Source of the DNA: Legionella maioricensis
GTDB lineage: Bacteria; Pseudomonadota; Gammaproteobacteria; Legionellales; Legionellaceae
Reading direction: 5' to 3'
NCBI RefSeq assembly: GCF_023618015.1
Contig: NZ_JAJKBJ010000009.1
Location: 62,001 to 126,000 of the forward strand
DNA length: 64,000 nucleotides
Under the pieces are notes generated by a model. That model was not told the DNA's origin and ran no database searches. It saw only the letters and a list, made by a program, of their open reading frames with translations. Shown one piece after another: positions 9,397 to 17,308 of this stretch. Every line of letters begins with the position of its first letter. Positions within the stretch are counted from its first letter, which is position 1. A program made the translations under genes and the position numbers.

Positions 9397-9933
9397 ATGT
9401 ATATAAATAATCAGCCGGTCTTTACTGCTGAAACGGAACATCCTGAAGCGTTAAAAGATTGGCGGGTACATCAATATTCCCTAACTGATAAATTACGGGC
9501 GCTAAAAGGCAGTACTCAATTAGAACTTATTTCGCAGCAATGGACAAAACCGACCTGGTGGGATACTTATCTTCTCCAAATTAAAGATGAACTGATCTTT
9601 CAACGGGAAATCATGATGAAACATCAGGAGATAGATTGTTGGTATGCCAGAACGGTAATTCCTCAAAAATGTTATCATGTGGATCCCAAGTTTTTTAAAC
9701 GCCTGGAAAAAGAATCAATACGAAACCTAATCTTTGACAGTAATCGAGTGCATCGAGTGACTATGGTGAGCTATCCTGTGGACGAGCAATGCATTGAGTT
9801 TCACTGGGTCAAAAAAAATATGAAAACCATTAATGGGATTATCTGGGTTAGATTAGCAGAGTTTTCTTTGGATCATTTGGAGTCTTTTTACCTGGCTGAG
9901 CTTTTATTACCCGAATTAGAGAGTATATCGTGA
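9397..9933 (+). CDS. ubiC: Chorismate lyase UbiC
   Basis: This 178-residue enzyme removes pyruvate from chorismate to give 4-hydroxybenzoate, the first committed step of ubiquinone synthesis. Family marks include LTDKLR near the N-terminus, an Arg in IFQREIMM aligning with the active-site Arg of E. coli UbiC, DCWYARTVIP (family WLAGRTVVP), and the C-terminal FYLAELLLPEL whose Glu aligns with the catalytic Glu (LTELFLP). The length is slightly above the E. coli protein (~165). Its stop overlaps the GTG start of ubiA by four bases (GTGA), so the two are translationally coupled. Confidence 0.88.
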   Translation: MYINNQPVFTAETEHPEALKDWRVHQYSLTDKLRALKGSTQLELISQQWTKPTWWDTYLLQIKDELIFQREIMMKHQEIDCWYARTVIPQKCYHVDPKFFKRLEKESIRNLIFDSNRVHRVTMVSYPVDEQCIEFHWVKKNMKTINGIIWVRLAEFSLDHLESFYLAELLLPELESIS

Positions 9934-10787
9934 TAAAATGGAGTGCGTATTGGCGACTGTTACGATTTAATAGACCTGCGGGTACTCTTTTACTTTGGTA
10001 TCCAACAGCATGGGCTTTATGGATTGCTAATGAGGGTTTTCCCCCTTTCAAATTACTCTTTTTATTCTTTATTGGTACGGTATTAATGCGTGCCGCAGGC
10101 TGTGTTTTTAATGATATAGCGGATCGACACATCGATAAGCATGTTGCTCGAACAAAATTACGCCCCTTAACTTCAGGTGAGGTCAGTCTGCCCGAGGCTT
10201 TTGTTTTACTCATTATGCTGTTGCTTGGCGCTTTAGAAGTTGCAATTAACTTGCCATCAACTTGTTTTTATTTGGCAGTTATTGCTTTACTTATTACTTT
10301 GCTTTATCCCTTTTGTAAACGTTTTTTAAAAGCGCCACAAATGGTGCTGGGCTTGGCTTTTTCTATGGGAATACCCATGGCTTATAGTGCCTCCGGGGCA
10401 TCGTTGAATAATGGATTTTTTATTTTATTTCTCATTAATTTTGCCTGGATACTAGCCTATGACACGATGTATGCAATGACTGATAGAGAAGACGATTTAA
10501 AAATAGGGGTGAAGTCTACGGCAATTTATTTTGCTAGTTACGATCGATTAATTATTGGCTTGTTGCTTGTCTTCCTTCATGGCTTATGGTTGTATTGGGC
10601 TTTAGCGAGTCATGCGCGTGTAGGATTTTATGGTTGTTGGTTTGCAGCAGCATTGATATTGATTTATCAGCAAAAATTAATTAATAAAAGAGTTCCTCAA
10701 GACTGTTTCAAAGCGTTTTTGGTCAGTGTTTATTACGGTTTGCTCATGTGGCTCGCCGTGGGAGTGGCTTTGTTGGATAGTGCTTGA
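9930..10787 (+). CDS. ubiA: 4-hydroxybenzoate polyprenyltransferase UbiA
   Basis: This 285-residue integral membrane enzyme attaches the polyprenyl chain to 4-hydroxybenzoate. Both Asp-rich prenyl-diphosphate/Mg motifs are present: NDIADRHID at ~68-76 followed by KLRPLTSGEV, and DTMYAMTDREDD at ~178-189. About eight or nine hydrophobic helices are visible. The length matches the family (~290). The GTG start at 9930 overlaps the ubiC stop, which supports a ubiC-ubiA operon. It ends just before a large palindromic element that separates it from the convergent lipoprotein gene. Confidence 0.93.
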   Translation: MIKWSAYWRLLRFNRPAGTLLLWYPTAWALWIANEGFPPFKLLFLFFIGTVLMRAAGCVFNDIADRHIDKHVARTKLRPLTSGEVSLPEAFVLLIMLLLGALEVAINLPSTCFYLAVIALLITLLYPFCKRFLKAPQMVLGLAFSMGIPMAYSASGASLNNGFFILFLINFAWILAYDTMYAMTDREDDLKIGVKSTAIYFASYDRLIIGLLLVFLHGLWLYWALASHARVGFYGCWFAAALILIYQQKLINKRVPQDCFKAFLVSVYYGLLMWLAVGVALLDSA

Positions 10788-10824
10788 AGATGATACTTTA
10801 GCTATCTAATGAATACTACGCTGT

Positions 10825-10963
10825 AACCGTTCACGATCCACGTCATCCAGAGCGAAGCGAAGGATCTCCTGAATGTGGCATTAGCATTTTACTTAAATAT
10901 TGTGCCACATTCAGGAGATCCTTCGTCGTAAACTCCTCTGGATGACGTGGATCGTGAACGGTT
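10825..10963. repeat. Large nested palindromic element between convergent genes
   Basis: Outer arms of about 28 bp (AACCGTTCACGATCCACGTC... from 10825, complementary up to 10963) enclose a second pair of about 22-bp arms (GAAGGATCTCCTGAATGTGG...). A short AT-rich loop lies in the centre, and mismatches fall only between the two arm pairs. The plus strand continues into TTTTT, so it may also act as a terminator between ubiA and the convergent lipoprotein gene. It has the look of a non-autonomous MITE/REP-type repeat. The core CGTCATCCAGA recurs at 45520. Confidence 0.8.
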
Positions 10964-10974
10964 TTTAATAAAAA

Positions 10975-11373
10975 TCAATACACATCACTACCATTATCGG
11001 CTACAACTCGTGTATGTCGGCCATAGATCACTAAAATTTTCTGTTTGTTTTTAAGCTTTAAATCCTCAGATTGGACGACGGAAATAATGCCTCCTGAGGC
11101 GAGTTTAATGACATATTCAACGCCATGAGTTTGATTATAGCCCCCCTCCATAAAGCTGTTGTCAGCGCCCTTTGAACGAGGATTAGTCCCATCAGCGTTT
11201 TGCCTATGTAAATTCACTGGACGTTTGGAGATTATAGTACCGGGAATTACTTTTTTAATTTTACCAATTTCGTTAGCATCGTATTCACCAGGAGGTAGGT
11301 CTTTATTGCAACCCGCTAAAAAAAGCCCCAATAGCAGCACTAAAATGGATTTAAATACAGTTTTGTTTCTCAT
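10975..11373 (-). CDS. SlyB/Pcp-like outer-membrane lipoprotein lacking the glycine zipper
   Basis: This 132-residue protein has a lipoprotein signal peptide with lipobox LFLAGC (Cys at residue 22). The mature part has two blocks resembling SlyB/Pcp family lipoproteins: an N-terminal strand region (KIKKVIPGTIISKRPVNL) and a C-terminal region (GVEYVIKLASGGIISVVQSE...KQKILVIYG...TRVV). The Gly-rich two-transmembrane zipper that normally lies between them is replaced by a short polar segment (NADGTNPRSKGADNS). An anchored envelope role is likely, but the exact function is unknown. It is a single gene, convergent with ubiA. Confidence 0.65.
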   Translation of the reverse strand: MRNKTVFKSILVLLLGLFLAGCNKDLPPGEYDANEIGKIKKVIPGTIISKRPVNLHRQNADGTNPRSKGADNSFMEGGYNQTHGVEYVIKLASGGIISVVQSEDLKLKNKQKILVIYGRHTRVVADNGSDVY

Positions 11374-11508
11374 AGTAATTTAACCCCAGGAATTATTAAT
11401 AAAATGTTCAGCGCTATTCTAGCTGAGATTCCGTGAATATTTAATCATTATTTGCGAACTTGACCAGGCATTAAATTATTTTGGTACTTCGTTAATCGAG
11501 TAATCAAA

Positions 11509-11557
11509 GTTAAATTTCTGCCGCGTAGCGTTAAATTAGAGCCATGTGTGTTATAAT
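11509..11557 (+). promoter_or_regulatory. Promoter with two phased GTTAAATT boxes
   Basis: An extended -10 (TGT-TATAAT, 11549-11557) lies 30 bp before the ATG at 11587. Two GTTAAATT boxes start at 11509 and 11530, 21 bp apart (two helical turns), and overlap the expected -35 region. They look like a possible activator site. I cannot assign the regulator. Confidence 0.4.
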
Positions 11558-11586
11558 TGTTCTGTATGTCTTTTTTGGAGCTTTAC

Positions 11587-12657
11587 ATGAGCGATGAAGA
11601 TGATTGGGACATCGTTGAAGAGACGGTTACCTTAGACGAGAATTTTTTAGATCCAGATCAAGGTCATGGTATGCATATTGCCGATCGAATAAAAATCAGC
11701 GTGAGGGAAATGACCGAGTTAAAGAGAATAATTGATGAGGCTATAAATGTAAAGATAGATGAAAATATAGATGAAAATATAGATGAAAATATAGATGAAA
11801 ATATAGATGAAAACATAGATGAAAACATAGATGAAAATATAGATGAAAACATAGATGAAAATATAGATGAAAACATAGATGAAAACATAGATGAAAACAT
11901 AGATGAAAACATAGATGAAAACATAGATGAAAACATAGTTCTTTGTAAGTCGGAAAAATACAATGTGACTATTTATCCCGAAGATCTACAAGTACCGAAA
12001 GACAGTGAAAAACTTAAAAACATACCAGTTTCTGTAGAGATGGAAAATGGTGTGGTGTTAGTGAAAGTTGGACCGGTTGATTTAAGTGGTGTGGGTGGAC
12101 ATAAAATTAGAGAGGAACTAATCAAAGATATTGTTAACCAGGCACTTAAAAAAAATAATATTAAAAAAAATAATATTGAGCAAAAGTTTGAAGATGTAAA
12201 TGTCTCAGCTGCAATAGGAGTTAGAGGCAGGGCTCAAATGATTGAAGGTCTATTTATAAATAATAGAGAGAAAGAGGGCGCTCATATGAATGCCTATGTT
12301 AAAACAGCGGGTGAGCCTCATTTAACTCATTGGGAACCCCGTAACGGCCCTCAATCATTTTTTAACGATACCATCTGTGCCATGGTTACCTGTGTCATTA
12401 CATCACTTTTTGAACAAGGTATAAGGACCAAAAGAATTCAGTCATCAGAAGAGGCTACTCAATCTATTCTTAAGAACCCCAAATTAAAAGATACTTTTGA
12501 TGAATTACTGGATAGGACTTGCGAGCGAATTACCTATCTTATTAAGGATGTTGTAAGCATACTTAGCTTTTTGCAACAAAAAGATAAACTCACAAAAATA
12601 ACCCAAAAAGATCAGGGGGATAGTCCTGAACCTGAGGCTGGGGGCTACTCCCCTTAA
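11587..12657 (+). CDS. Unknown acidic protein with 15 tandem IDEN repeats
   Basis: I do not recognise a family. The ATG at 11587 has GGAG six bases upstream, and the TTG further upstream lies at the predicted promoter -10, so I chose the ATG (356 residues, MSDEDDWDIVEE...). An acidic N-terminus is followed by fifteen perfect four-residue IDEN units (DNA 11755-11934), then a globular-looking part with YNVTIYPEDLQVP, VEMENGVVLVKVGPVDLSG and a small KKNNI duplication. The last 100 residues are helical (TICAMVTCVITSLFEQG, LLDRTCERITYLIKDVVSIL), with a charged tail ending EPEAGGYSP. There is no signal peptide or clear membrane anchor. In a Legionella-like genome, an orphan protein with low-complexity repeats and its own promoter could be a translocated effector, but nothing here proves it. 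Confidence 0.7.
   Translation: MSDEDDWDIVEETVTLDENFLDPDQGHGMHIADRIKISVREMTELKRIIDEAINVKIDENIDENIDENIDENIDENIDENIDENIDENIDENIDENIDENIDENIDENIDENIDENIVLCKSEKYNVTIYPEDLQVPKDSEKLKNIPVSVEMENGVVLVKVGPVDLSGVGGHKIREELIKDIVNQALKKNNIKKNNIEQKFEDVNVSAAIGVRGRAQMIEGLFINNREKEGAHMNAYVKTAGEPHLTHWEPRNGPQSFFNDTICAMVTCVITSLFEQGIRTKRIQSSEEATQSILKNPKLKDTFDELLDRTCERITYLIKDVVSILSFLQQKDKLTKITQKDQGDSPEPEAGGYSP
11755..11934 (+). repeat. Fifteen 12-bp in-frame tandem repeats
   Basis: Fifteen uninterrupted copies of a 12-bp unit (ATAGATGAAAAY) encode Ile-Asp-Glu-Asn. The Asn codon alternates between AAT in early units and AAC in later ones. All other positions are invariant, except that the unit after the last copy reads ATAGTT. 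Such an array is expected to change copy number by replication slippage, which would preserve the frame because 12 is a multiple of three. Confidence 0.97.
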
Positions 12658-12764
12658 ATTGCCTTTATTTTTAAGTAATCTTATCTACGCCTTTGCGAGT
12701 GAAGCAAGAGTAGGTCTGATTGCGGTTAACACTCGAAAAGACAAATTAATTGTTAAGAGTTGTT

Positions 12765-13529
12765 TCAATTACCAGTTAATAGCTCGTCTAAAAGACTGCT
12801 GGCACCGAGACGAAACCAATCTTTGCTAATCTTTTTATTTATGATTAATTCGGCTAAAGAGGCATAGCTTAGAGCTTGTTGCGGTGTTTTAATTCCCCCA
12901 GAAATTTTGATGCCACACTTTTTTCCAGAATCTTTAATGGCGCTTAAAATGGCAAATGCAGCTGATAATGAAGCTCCGTGGGCGATTTTTCCAGTAGAGG
13001 TTTTTAGAAAATCACATCCAATTTTTATTAGTTCGTTACTCAGTTGGTAAATACTTTGAATATCAGGGAAAGCACCTGTTTCAATAATTATTTTTAAGGT
13101 AAGTCCGTATTTTTTGCAGGATTTAGCTATAGCATCGCATTGATTTAATGCTTCATGTTTATTACCTGCTAGATACATTTGATAGGGGAGCACGTAATCA
13201 ATTTCTTTGACTCTCAGTTTAAAAGCCTGGTCTATCTCGTTGATGCAAGCATCCAGTTTATTATTTCCCTGCGGGAAATTAACTACTGTAGCAAAATTAA
13301 ATCCTGCTGGTAGATAAAACTGGTTGAGATGATGAGCATAAACACACAAAGCTGCAATCGGATAGCCTTGAGCTAATTGCTTGATGTGATTCAGCTCTTC
13401 ATCTGAAGGATTTTCTTTAAGCAGAGTCAGATCCATAGATTCAATTAATTGATCTATGGAAATGGCTGAGTTGACATCATCTGATATTAGATGTTCAAAA
13501 GCCCTATTTAAATGGGTTTCCAGAGTCAC
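12765..13529 (-). CDS. deoC: Deoxyribose-phosphate aldolase DeoC
   Basis: This 254-residue enzyme splits 2-deoxyribose-5-phosphate into acetaldehyde and glyceraldehyde-3-phosphate. The Schiff-base lysine motif FLKTSTGK matches E. coli FIKTSTGK. The second lysine motif GIKISGGIKTPQQA corresponds to GFKPAGGVRT, and an upstream Asp/Lys barrel (IDYVLPYQMYLAG, LKIIIETG) fits the class I aldolase. The length matches E. coli DeoC (259). The GTG start overlaps the purine nucleoside phosphorylase stop by four bases (GTGA). It is the last gene of a cdd-punA-deoC salvage operon. Confidence 0.93.
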   Translation of the reverse strand: MTLETHLNRAFEHLISDDVNSAISIDQLIESMDLTLLKENPSDEELNHIKQLAQGYPIAALCVYAHHLNQFYLPAGFNFATVVNFPQGNNKLDACINEIDQAFKLRVKEIDYVLPYQMYLAGNKHEALNQCDAIAKSCKKYGLTLKIIIETGAFPDIQSIYQLSNELIKIGCDFLKTSTGKIAHGASLSAAFAILSAIKDSGKKCGIKISGGIKTPQQALSYASLAELIINKKISKDWFRLGASSLLDELLTGN

Positions 13530-14362
13530 GCTAATTCCAGGATATACTGCTTAATCAAAAGATTAAGTTTTTCAGCTGCGCTGGAGGCCATATTGACTAC
13601 CGCCTCATGACTATGGCTCGTTTTGGAAAGACCAGTTGCATAATTCGTTATCATGGCAATGACCGCAACTTTCATACCGCAATGATTAGCTACTAAAACT
13701 TCTGGAACAGTAGACATTCCTACAGCATCAGCACCCAAGATCTTAAACGCTTTTATTTCCGCGGCGGTTTCATAATGTGGACCTAATACAGAAATATAAA
13801 CACCTTCATTTAATTTAATTGAATTTTTTTGAGCAGTGGCTAATAAATCGGTACGCATGGTTTTATCGTATGCGTTGTCTAAGGGGTAAAATCTAGGTCC
13901 AAACTCATCATCATTTGGGCCGATAAGCGGATTACTGGGTTGTAAATTAATGTGATCGGTAATAAGCATTAATTCCCCTGGTCCAACATCTTCTCTCAAT
14001 GATCCAGAAGCATTCGTTGCTATAAAATAGCCACATCCTAGTACCTTTAATGTTCTTACATAGGTTTTAACCGTGTCATAGTTTTCAAGTCCTTCATAGG
14101 TATGGGCTCGACCTTGCAGGCAAACTACAGCCACTCCTTTCCAATAACCCAGGATTAATTTTCCGCCATGACCGTGCACTGTAATTTTAGGAAATCCTGG
14201 AAGATCTTCATAACTGATTGATACAGCGTCTTCTAATTCTTCAGCAAATTTACCTAATCCGGAGCCTAAAACGATTCCCACAGTCGGTTTAAATGATGGA
14301 AGTAACTTTTTAATATAATCTGCCGCTAAATGGGGATAGGAATTTTTTGTTGCAGGATTAGT
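13526..14362 (-). CDS. punA: Purine nucleoside phosphorylase (trimeric type)
   Basis: This enzyme cleaves inosine/guanosine-type nucleosides with phosphate to base and (deoxy)ribose-1-phosphate. Marks of the trimeric PNP family are GIVLGSGLGKFAEEL (phosphate loop), HGHGGKLILG, LQGRAHTYEG, ATNASGSL and EVLVANHCGMKVAVIAMITNYA. I prefer the ATG at 14362 (278 residues, MTNPATKNSY) because GGATGA lies just upstream; the longer frame would need a TTG at 14377. The gene follows cdd directly and is coupled to deoC, as expected for nucleoside breakdown. Confidence 0.93.
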   Translation of the reverse strand, partial: TNPATKNSYPHLAADYIKKLLPSFKPTVGIVLGSGLGKFAEELEDAVSISYEDLPGFPKITVHGHGGKLILGYWKGVAVVCLQGRAHTYEGLENYDTVKTYVRTLKVLGCGYFIATNASGSLREDVGPGELMLITDHINLQPSNPLIGPNDDEFGPRFYPLDNAYDKTMRTDLLATAQKNSIKLNEGVYISVLGPHYETAAEIKAFKILGADAVGMSTVPEVLVANHCGMKVAVIAMITNYATGLSKTSHSHEAVVNMASSAAEKLNLLIKQYILELA

Positions 14363-14377
14363 CATATAATCATCCAA

Positions 14378-14773
14378 TTAAGGGTTAAAATCAAAAGCCA
14401 GGGGCAAGAGTTTATCAATAGTTAAACTTTGAAAGATAGTGTTTTCATTGCATAAATGGACTACGGTATCGGCTGTTGAAAATTCGTGAATTCTTTGTCT
14501 GCATGCTCCGCAAGGAGAACACGGTAAATGATTATCAGCCAAAATAACAATACTTTTAATGCGTTGTTCTCCAGCCAGAACCATATTGCAAATAGCTGAT
14601 GATTCAGCGCAGTTAGTCAGGCCATAAGAGCCGTTTTCAACATTGACCCCGGTATATAGATTGTTTTTATCAGTACAGATACACGATGCAACTTTAAATT
14701 GGGAATAGGGTGCGTAAGCATTGGGTAATGCTTTATATGCCTCACTGATCATTTGCTCAGTTATTTTATTCAT
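14378..14773 (-). CDS. cdd: Cytidine deaminase
   Basis: This 131-residue short-type enzyme deaminates (deoxy)cytidine to (deoxy)uridine. The zinc site is complete: NCAESSAI gives the Cys ligand and the catalytic Glu, and PCSPCGACRQ gives the two further Cys ligands. The N-terminal APYSQFKVA and NVENGSYGLT substrate loops are conserved. The length fits the homotetrameric class. The ATG has an AGAGGTG site. It is the first gene of the cdd-punA-deoC operon. No other nucleoside catabolism gene (deoA, deoB) is visible nearby. Confidence 0.95.
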   Translation of the reverse strand: MNKITEQMISEAYKALPNAYAPYSQFKVASCICTDKNNLYTGVNVENGSYGLTNCAESSAICNMVLAGEQRIKSIVILADNHLPCSPCGACRQRIHEFSTADTVVHLCNENTIFQSLTIDKLLPLAFDFNP

Positions 14774-14811
14774 GATACACCTCTTGAGTAGCCACAGAAT
14801 ATACTAAATTA

Positions 14812-15606
14812 TTAAGGCATTGAGCAAGTCTGGATGCAAAGAGATGTGTCTTCATTTTCCAATTGGAGCGATTGACTGTCTTCCGATGACTTTAACAAGT
14901 CATCGCCGTGATAAGGAGCCGGTGAACAAGTTTCTTCATTGGAGACTCTAGGTCCTAATGAGTGATTCATTTGGCTATGACTGGTTTTTATTAATGGGGT
15001 GGGTTTGTGATCGCCGAATGTATAATTCAGCCAATTTTCAATGGCGAAAGCGCTTAAACCAACAGCAATAATGGTTGATAATATAAGCACCGGTATAGTC
15101 GCCGGAGGAAATATAAAGATAACCGTGGTACTTAACGCAGCTATGATACTCATACTCGTCATAGTAGCAGCATAGGACGTGTAAGCCTCTTGATACGTAT
15201 GAGAGTATTTTTCATCATAGGTAGGGGGATGCTTAAGTTTATGATATTCACCCGAGGCCCACATGAAATTACTGGCAACAAACATCCAGGCTGCGGGAAT
15301 AAGAAGTACCGGTACAAAAAAACCGGCTATACTTAAGGCTGTTGCAAGGAGACCGAGTGTGGCTGCAAATAGGTATTGTTCTTTAAATTGGGCAAAACCG
15401 TACCACTCTTCTTCTTTTTTAGTATATTCAGGATAAAAATGACTGGCGATAAACCATACACCATATCCCACCATATAAAACACAAGAGAAATGATGTTAA
15501 ACGCAGCGGAGACAACAGGAATTGGAAGATTCTGAATTTTTCCGAAAACAAATCCAGAAAAAAAGAAGAAACTACTTACTTTACCCAACTTCGATGTTGT
15601 ACTCAC
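14812..15606 (-). CDS. Unknown multi-pass membrane protein
   Basis: I do not recognise this 264-residue protein. It has about six hydrophobic segments: VVSAAFNIISLVFYMVGYGVWF (~30-52), LFAATLGLLATALSIAGFFV with VLLIPAAWMFVASNFMWA (~75-115), and SMSIIAALSTTVIFIF with ATIPVLILSTIIAVGLSAFAI (~152-190). A soluble C-terminal tail of ~70 residues rich in Ser, His and acidic residues contains several Cys. The start is a GTG at 15606, the only reasonable start in the frame. Small membrane proteins of this type without homologues are common in Legionella-like genomes, but I cannot suggest a function. It is a single gene downstream of a repeat-bearing gap. Confidence 0.65.
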   Translation of the reverse strand: MSTTSKLGKVSSFFFFSGFVFGKIQNLPIPVVSAAFNIISLVFYMVGYGVWFIASHFYPEYTKKEEEWYGFAQFKEQYLFAATLGLLATALSIAGFFVPVLLIPAAWMFVASNFMWASGEYHKLKHPPTYDEKYSHTYQEAYTSYAATMTSMSIIAALSTTVIFIFPPATIPVLILSTIIAVGLSAFAIENWLNYTFGDHKPTPLIKTSHSQMNHSLGPRVSNEETCSPAPYHGDDLLKSSEDSQSLQLENEDTSLCIQTCSMP

Positions 15607-15928
15607 TAAAGAATAATCCCATGTTGATATTTTTTTTGTACATATTACATAAAATTACGACTAAAATCCAGTGAAATATTAGGTTACGGCGACATGTTCG
15701 CTAAATCCAGAAAATTTTCCCAGAAAAAGACTTCTAGTTCTTACGGACAGGTCGTGGAATAGCTGTATCTACATTTGACATTCTTAGCGGCCTTGTTGCA
15801 TCGATCTTTTGTACGTCTATGTCCTGGGGCTTGTCCGCAGGATCCAGTCTGGTACTGTATTCATGGATGAGCGAACACGTCGCGGGAAGTAGGAGGTCTG
15901 TGCAGAAAATAGTTTTTTTTCTGTAGGC
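15607..15928. other. Intergenic region with a dispersed-repeat copy (322 bp)
   Basis: This gap between the membrane protein gene and the end of cpxA contains no convincing gene. Most of its right half (15766-15884) is a copy of the repeat also found at 57680-57803. Confidence 0.5.
15766..15884. repeat. Dispersed repeat, copy A
   Basis: From TATCTACATTTGACATTCTT onward this segment aligns over about 120 bp with 57680-57803. Shared blocks include the inner stem-loop (CCTGGGG-CTTGT-CCGCAGG here, CCTGCGG-CTTGT-CCGCAGG in the other copy) and CAGTCTGGTACT. It encodes nothing and looks like a short non-autonomous repeat. Confidence 0.85.
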
Positions 15929-17308
15929 TTATAAATTATGTTCAGGAGCAAGATTTATCGGAAGAATAATGCGAACTAATAACCCCCCCTCATCATTATT
16001 TTTAGCGATAATTTCACCATGATGTAAGGCAACTGCTCGAGAGGCAATCGCGAGTCCTAGACCATAGCCACCTGTTTTCTTTGTTCGTGACGTATCCACC
16101 CGATAAAAAGGATTAAATATTTTTTCCAGTTGCTCCTCTGGAACACCGGGACCATGATCTTTAACGTCAATGTAGATATGCTCTTTATTGTCACTGTAGC
16201 GCAAGGAAATCGTTACCTGTTGATCACCAGAAGAATAATGAAGCGCATTGCGGACAATATTTTCTACCGCCCTATGAATCAGGCGTTTATCAATAAATAG
16301 TTGGCAAGGTTCTATTGTTCCGGCTACGATGCGAATGGACTCATTCTCAAATTCATAATTGGCATCCTGGATAATCTCTGATAAAAGCTCAGGGAGGTCT
16401 GTCTGAGTTAATTGCAGATCTGTGGTTGACTTATCTAAACGGGCAAAATCTAAAATTTCACCAATTAAAGCATTCAACCTTGAGCTCTCGAGCTCCATGC
16501 GACTGAATTCGCTATCAGCCAGATGTTTTGTTTTATTTTTACCCAGCTCAATAGCAATGTTAAGGCGAGCTATTGGGGAACGTAACTCATGAGAAATATC
16601 TTGTAACAAACGCTCTTTGGAACTGACTAAAGTTTCTAATTGTTCCGCCATGCGATCAAAATCATTGCTCAGTTCTGCTATTTCATCTTTTTTATGCCCT
16701 CTAAAATGACCAACTCGAGTATAGAGTTTTCCAGTGGCAATAGATTTTGCCGCCATGCCTAAAGAGCGAAGAGGCTGGGTTAGGTAAAGCGATAATAAAT
16801 AGCAAATAAGACCACTGATAAAGATGGCAAGGGTCAATCGTATCGTAAGTCCTGCCCACGGAATCTCAATAAAATAGGAAATGGGTTTTTCACTTACTGC
16901 AGCAAGTCTATAAAATTTACCTGAAGTAGACAAAATTTCATGGCTGACTATTAACTTTCCCGATTTAAAAATACCTTCACTTAGTTGATCTTTAATGAGA
17001 TTTTCAGCTACGGCTTTTACATTGTCAGGTGGCGCTTGCGCCCCAACAATTTCTCCAGTACTTGATAGTAAGTAAATGGACATGTGGCGGGAGAGACCAA
17101 TCTGATTAAGCCATTTCAATAAAGCCAAGCGTCGGCCTGATTCAAATGTCGCAACAGCAGCATTAGCATAACTGTCCATAAACACTTGCTCTCGGGCCGG
17201 TTGAGATGACTTTTGAGCGATTTGACTGGTTACCCAGGCCGTAGTAAAAATAATTAAGATTGTGGCTAACCAAAATGAGACGAATATTTTCCAATACAAA
17301 CTACGCAT
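15929..17308 (-). CDS. cpxA: CpxA-type sensor histidine kinase
   Basis: This inner-membrane kinase should sense envelope state and phosphorylate the adjacent CpxR. Order of parts: transmembrane helix ~8-28 (IFVSFWLATILIIFTTAW), periplasmic domain to ~160, second helix (LTLAIFISGLICYLLSLYLT), HAMP, HisKA with the phospho-His in SHELRSPIARLN, then ATPase boxes NIVRNALHYS, DHGPGVPEEQ, FNPFYRVDTSR and TGGYGLGLAI. I prefer the ATG at 17308 (459 residues, starting MRSLYWKIF, close to E. coli CpxA at 457) over the upstream TTG. The start lies inside the end of cpxR, so the pair is coupled. CpxRA is known to regulate Dot/Icm and effector genes in Legionella pneumophila; whether it does so here is inference. 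Confidence 0.85.
   Translation of the reverse strand: MRSLYWKIFVSFWLATILIIFTTAWVTSQIAQKSSQPAREQVFMDSYANAAVATFESGRRLALLKWLNQIGLSRHMSIYLLSSTGEIVGAQAPPDNVKAVAENLIKDQLSEGIFKSGKLIVSHEILSTSGKFYRLAAVSEKPISYFIEIPWAGLTIRLTLAIFISGLICYLLSLYLTQPLRSLGMAAKSIATGKLYTRVGHFRGHKKDEIAELSNDFDRMAEQLETLVSSKERLLQDISHELRSPIARLNIAIELGKNKTKHLADSEFSRMELESSRLNALIGEILDFARLDKSTTDLQLTQTDLPELLSEIIQDANYEFENESIRIVAGTIEPCQLFIDKRLIHRAVENIVRNALHYSSGDQQVTISLRYSDNKEHIYIDVKDHGPGVPEEQLEKIFNPFYRVDTSRTKKTGGYGLGLAIASRAVALHHGEIIAKNNDEGGLLVRIILPINLAPEHNL

Noticed and set aside
11755..11934. Regular array that could be mistaken for a CRISPR
   Set aside because: Units are 12 bp with no spacers and encode an in-frame IDEN repeat.
11664..11963. 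Minus-strand frame of repeating Ser-Ser-Met/Ile-Phe opposite the IDEN array
   Set aside because: It exists only because the 12-bp repeat lacks stops on both strands; it has no ribosome site and lies antisense to a better gene.
15376..15609. 77-codon plus-strand frame antisense to the membrane protein
   Set aside because: Its composition reflects the complement of hydrophobic codons; no start signal or family.
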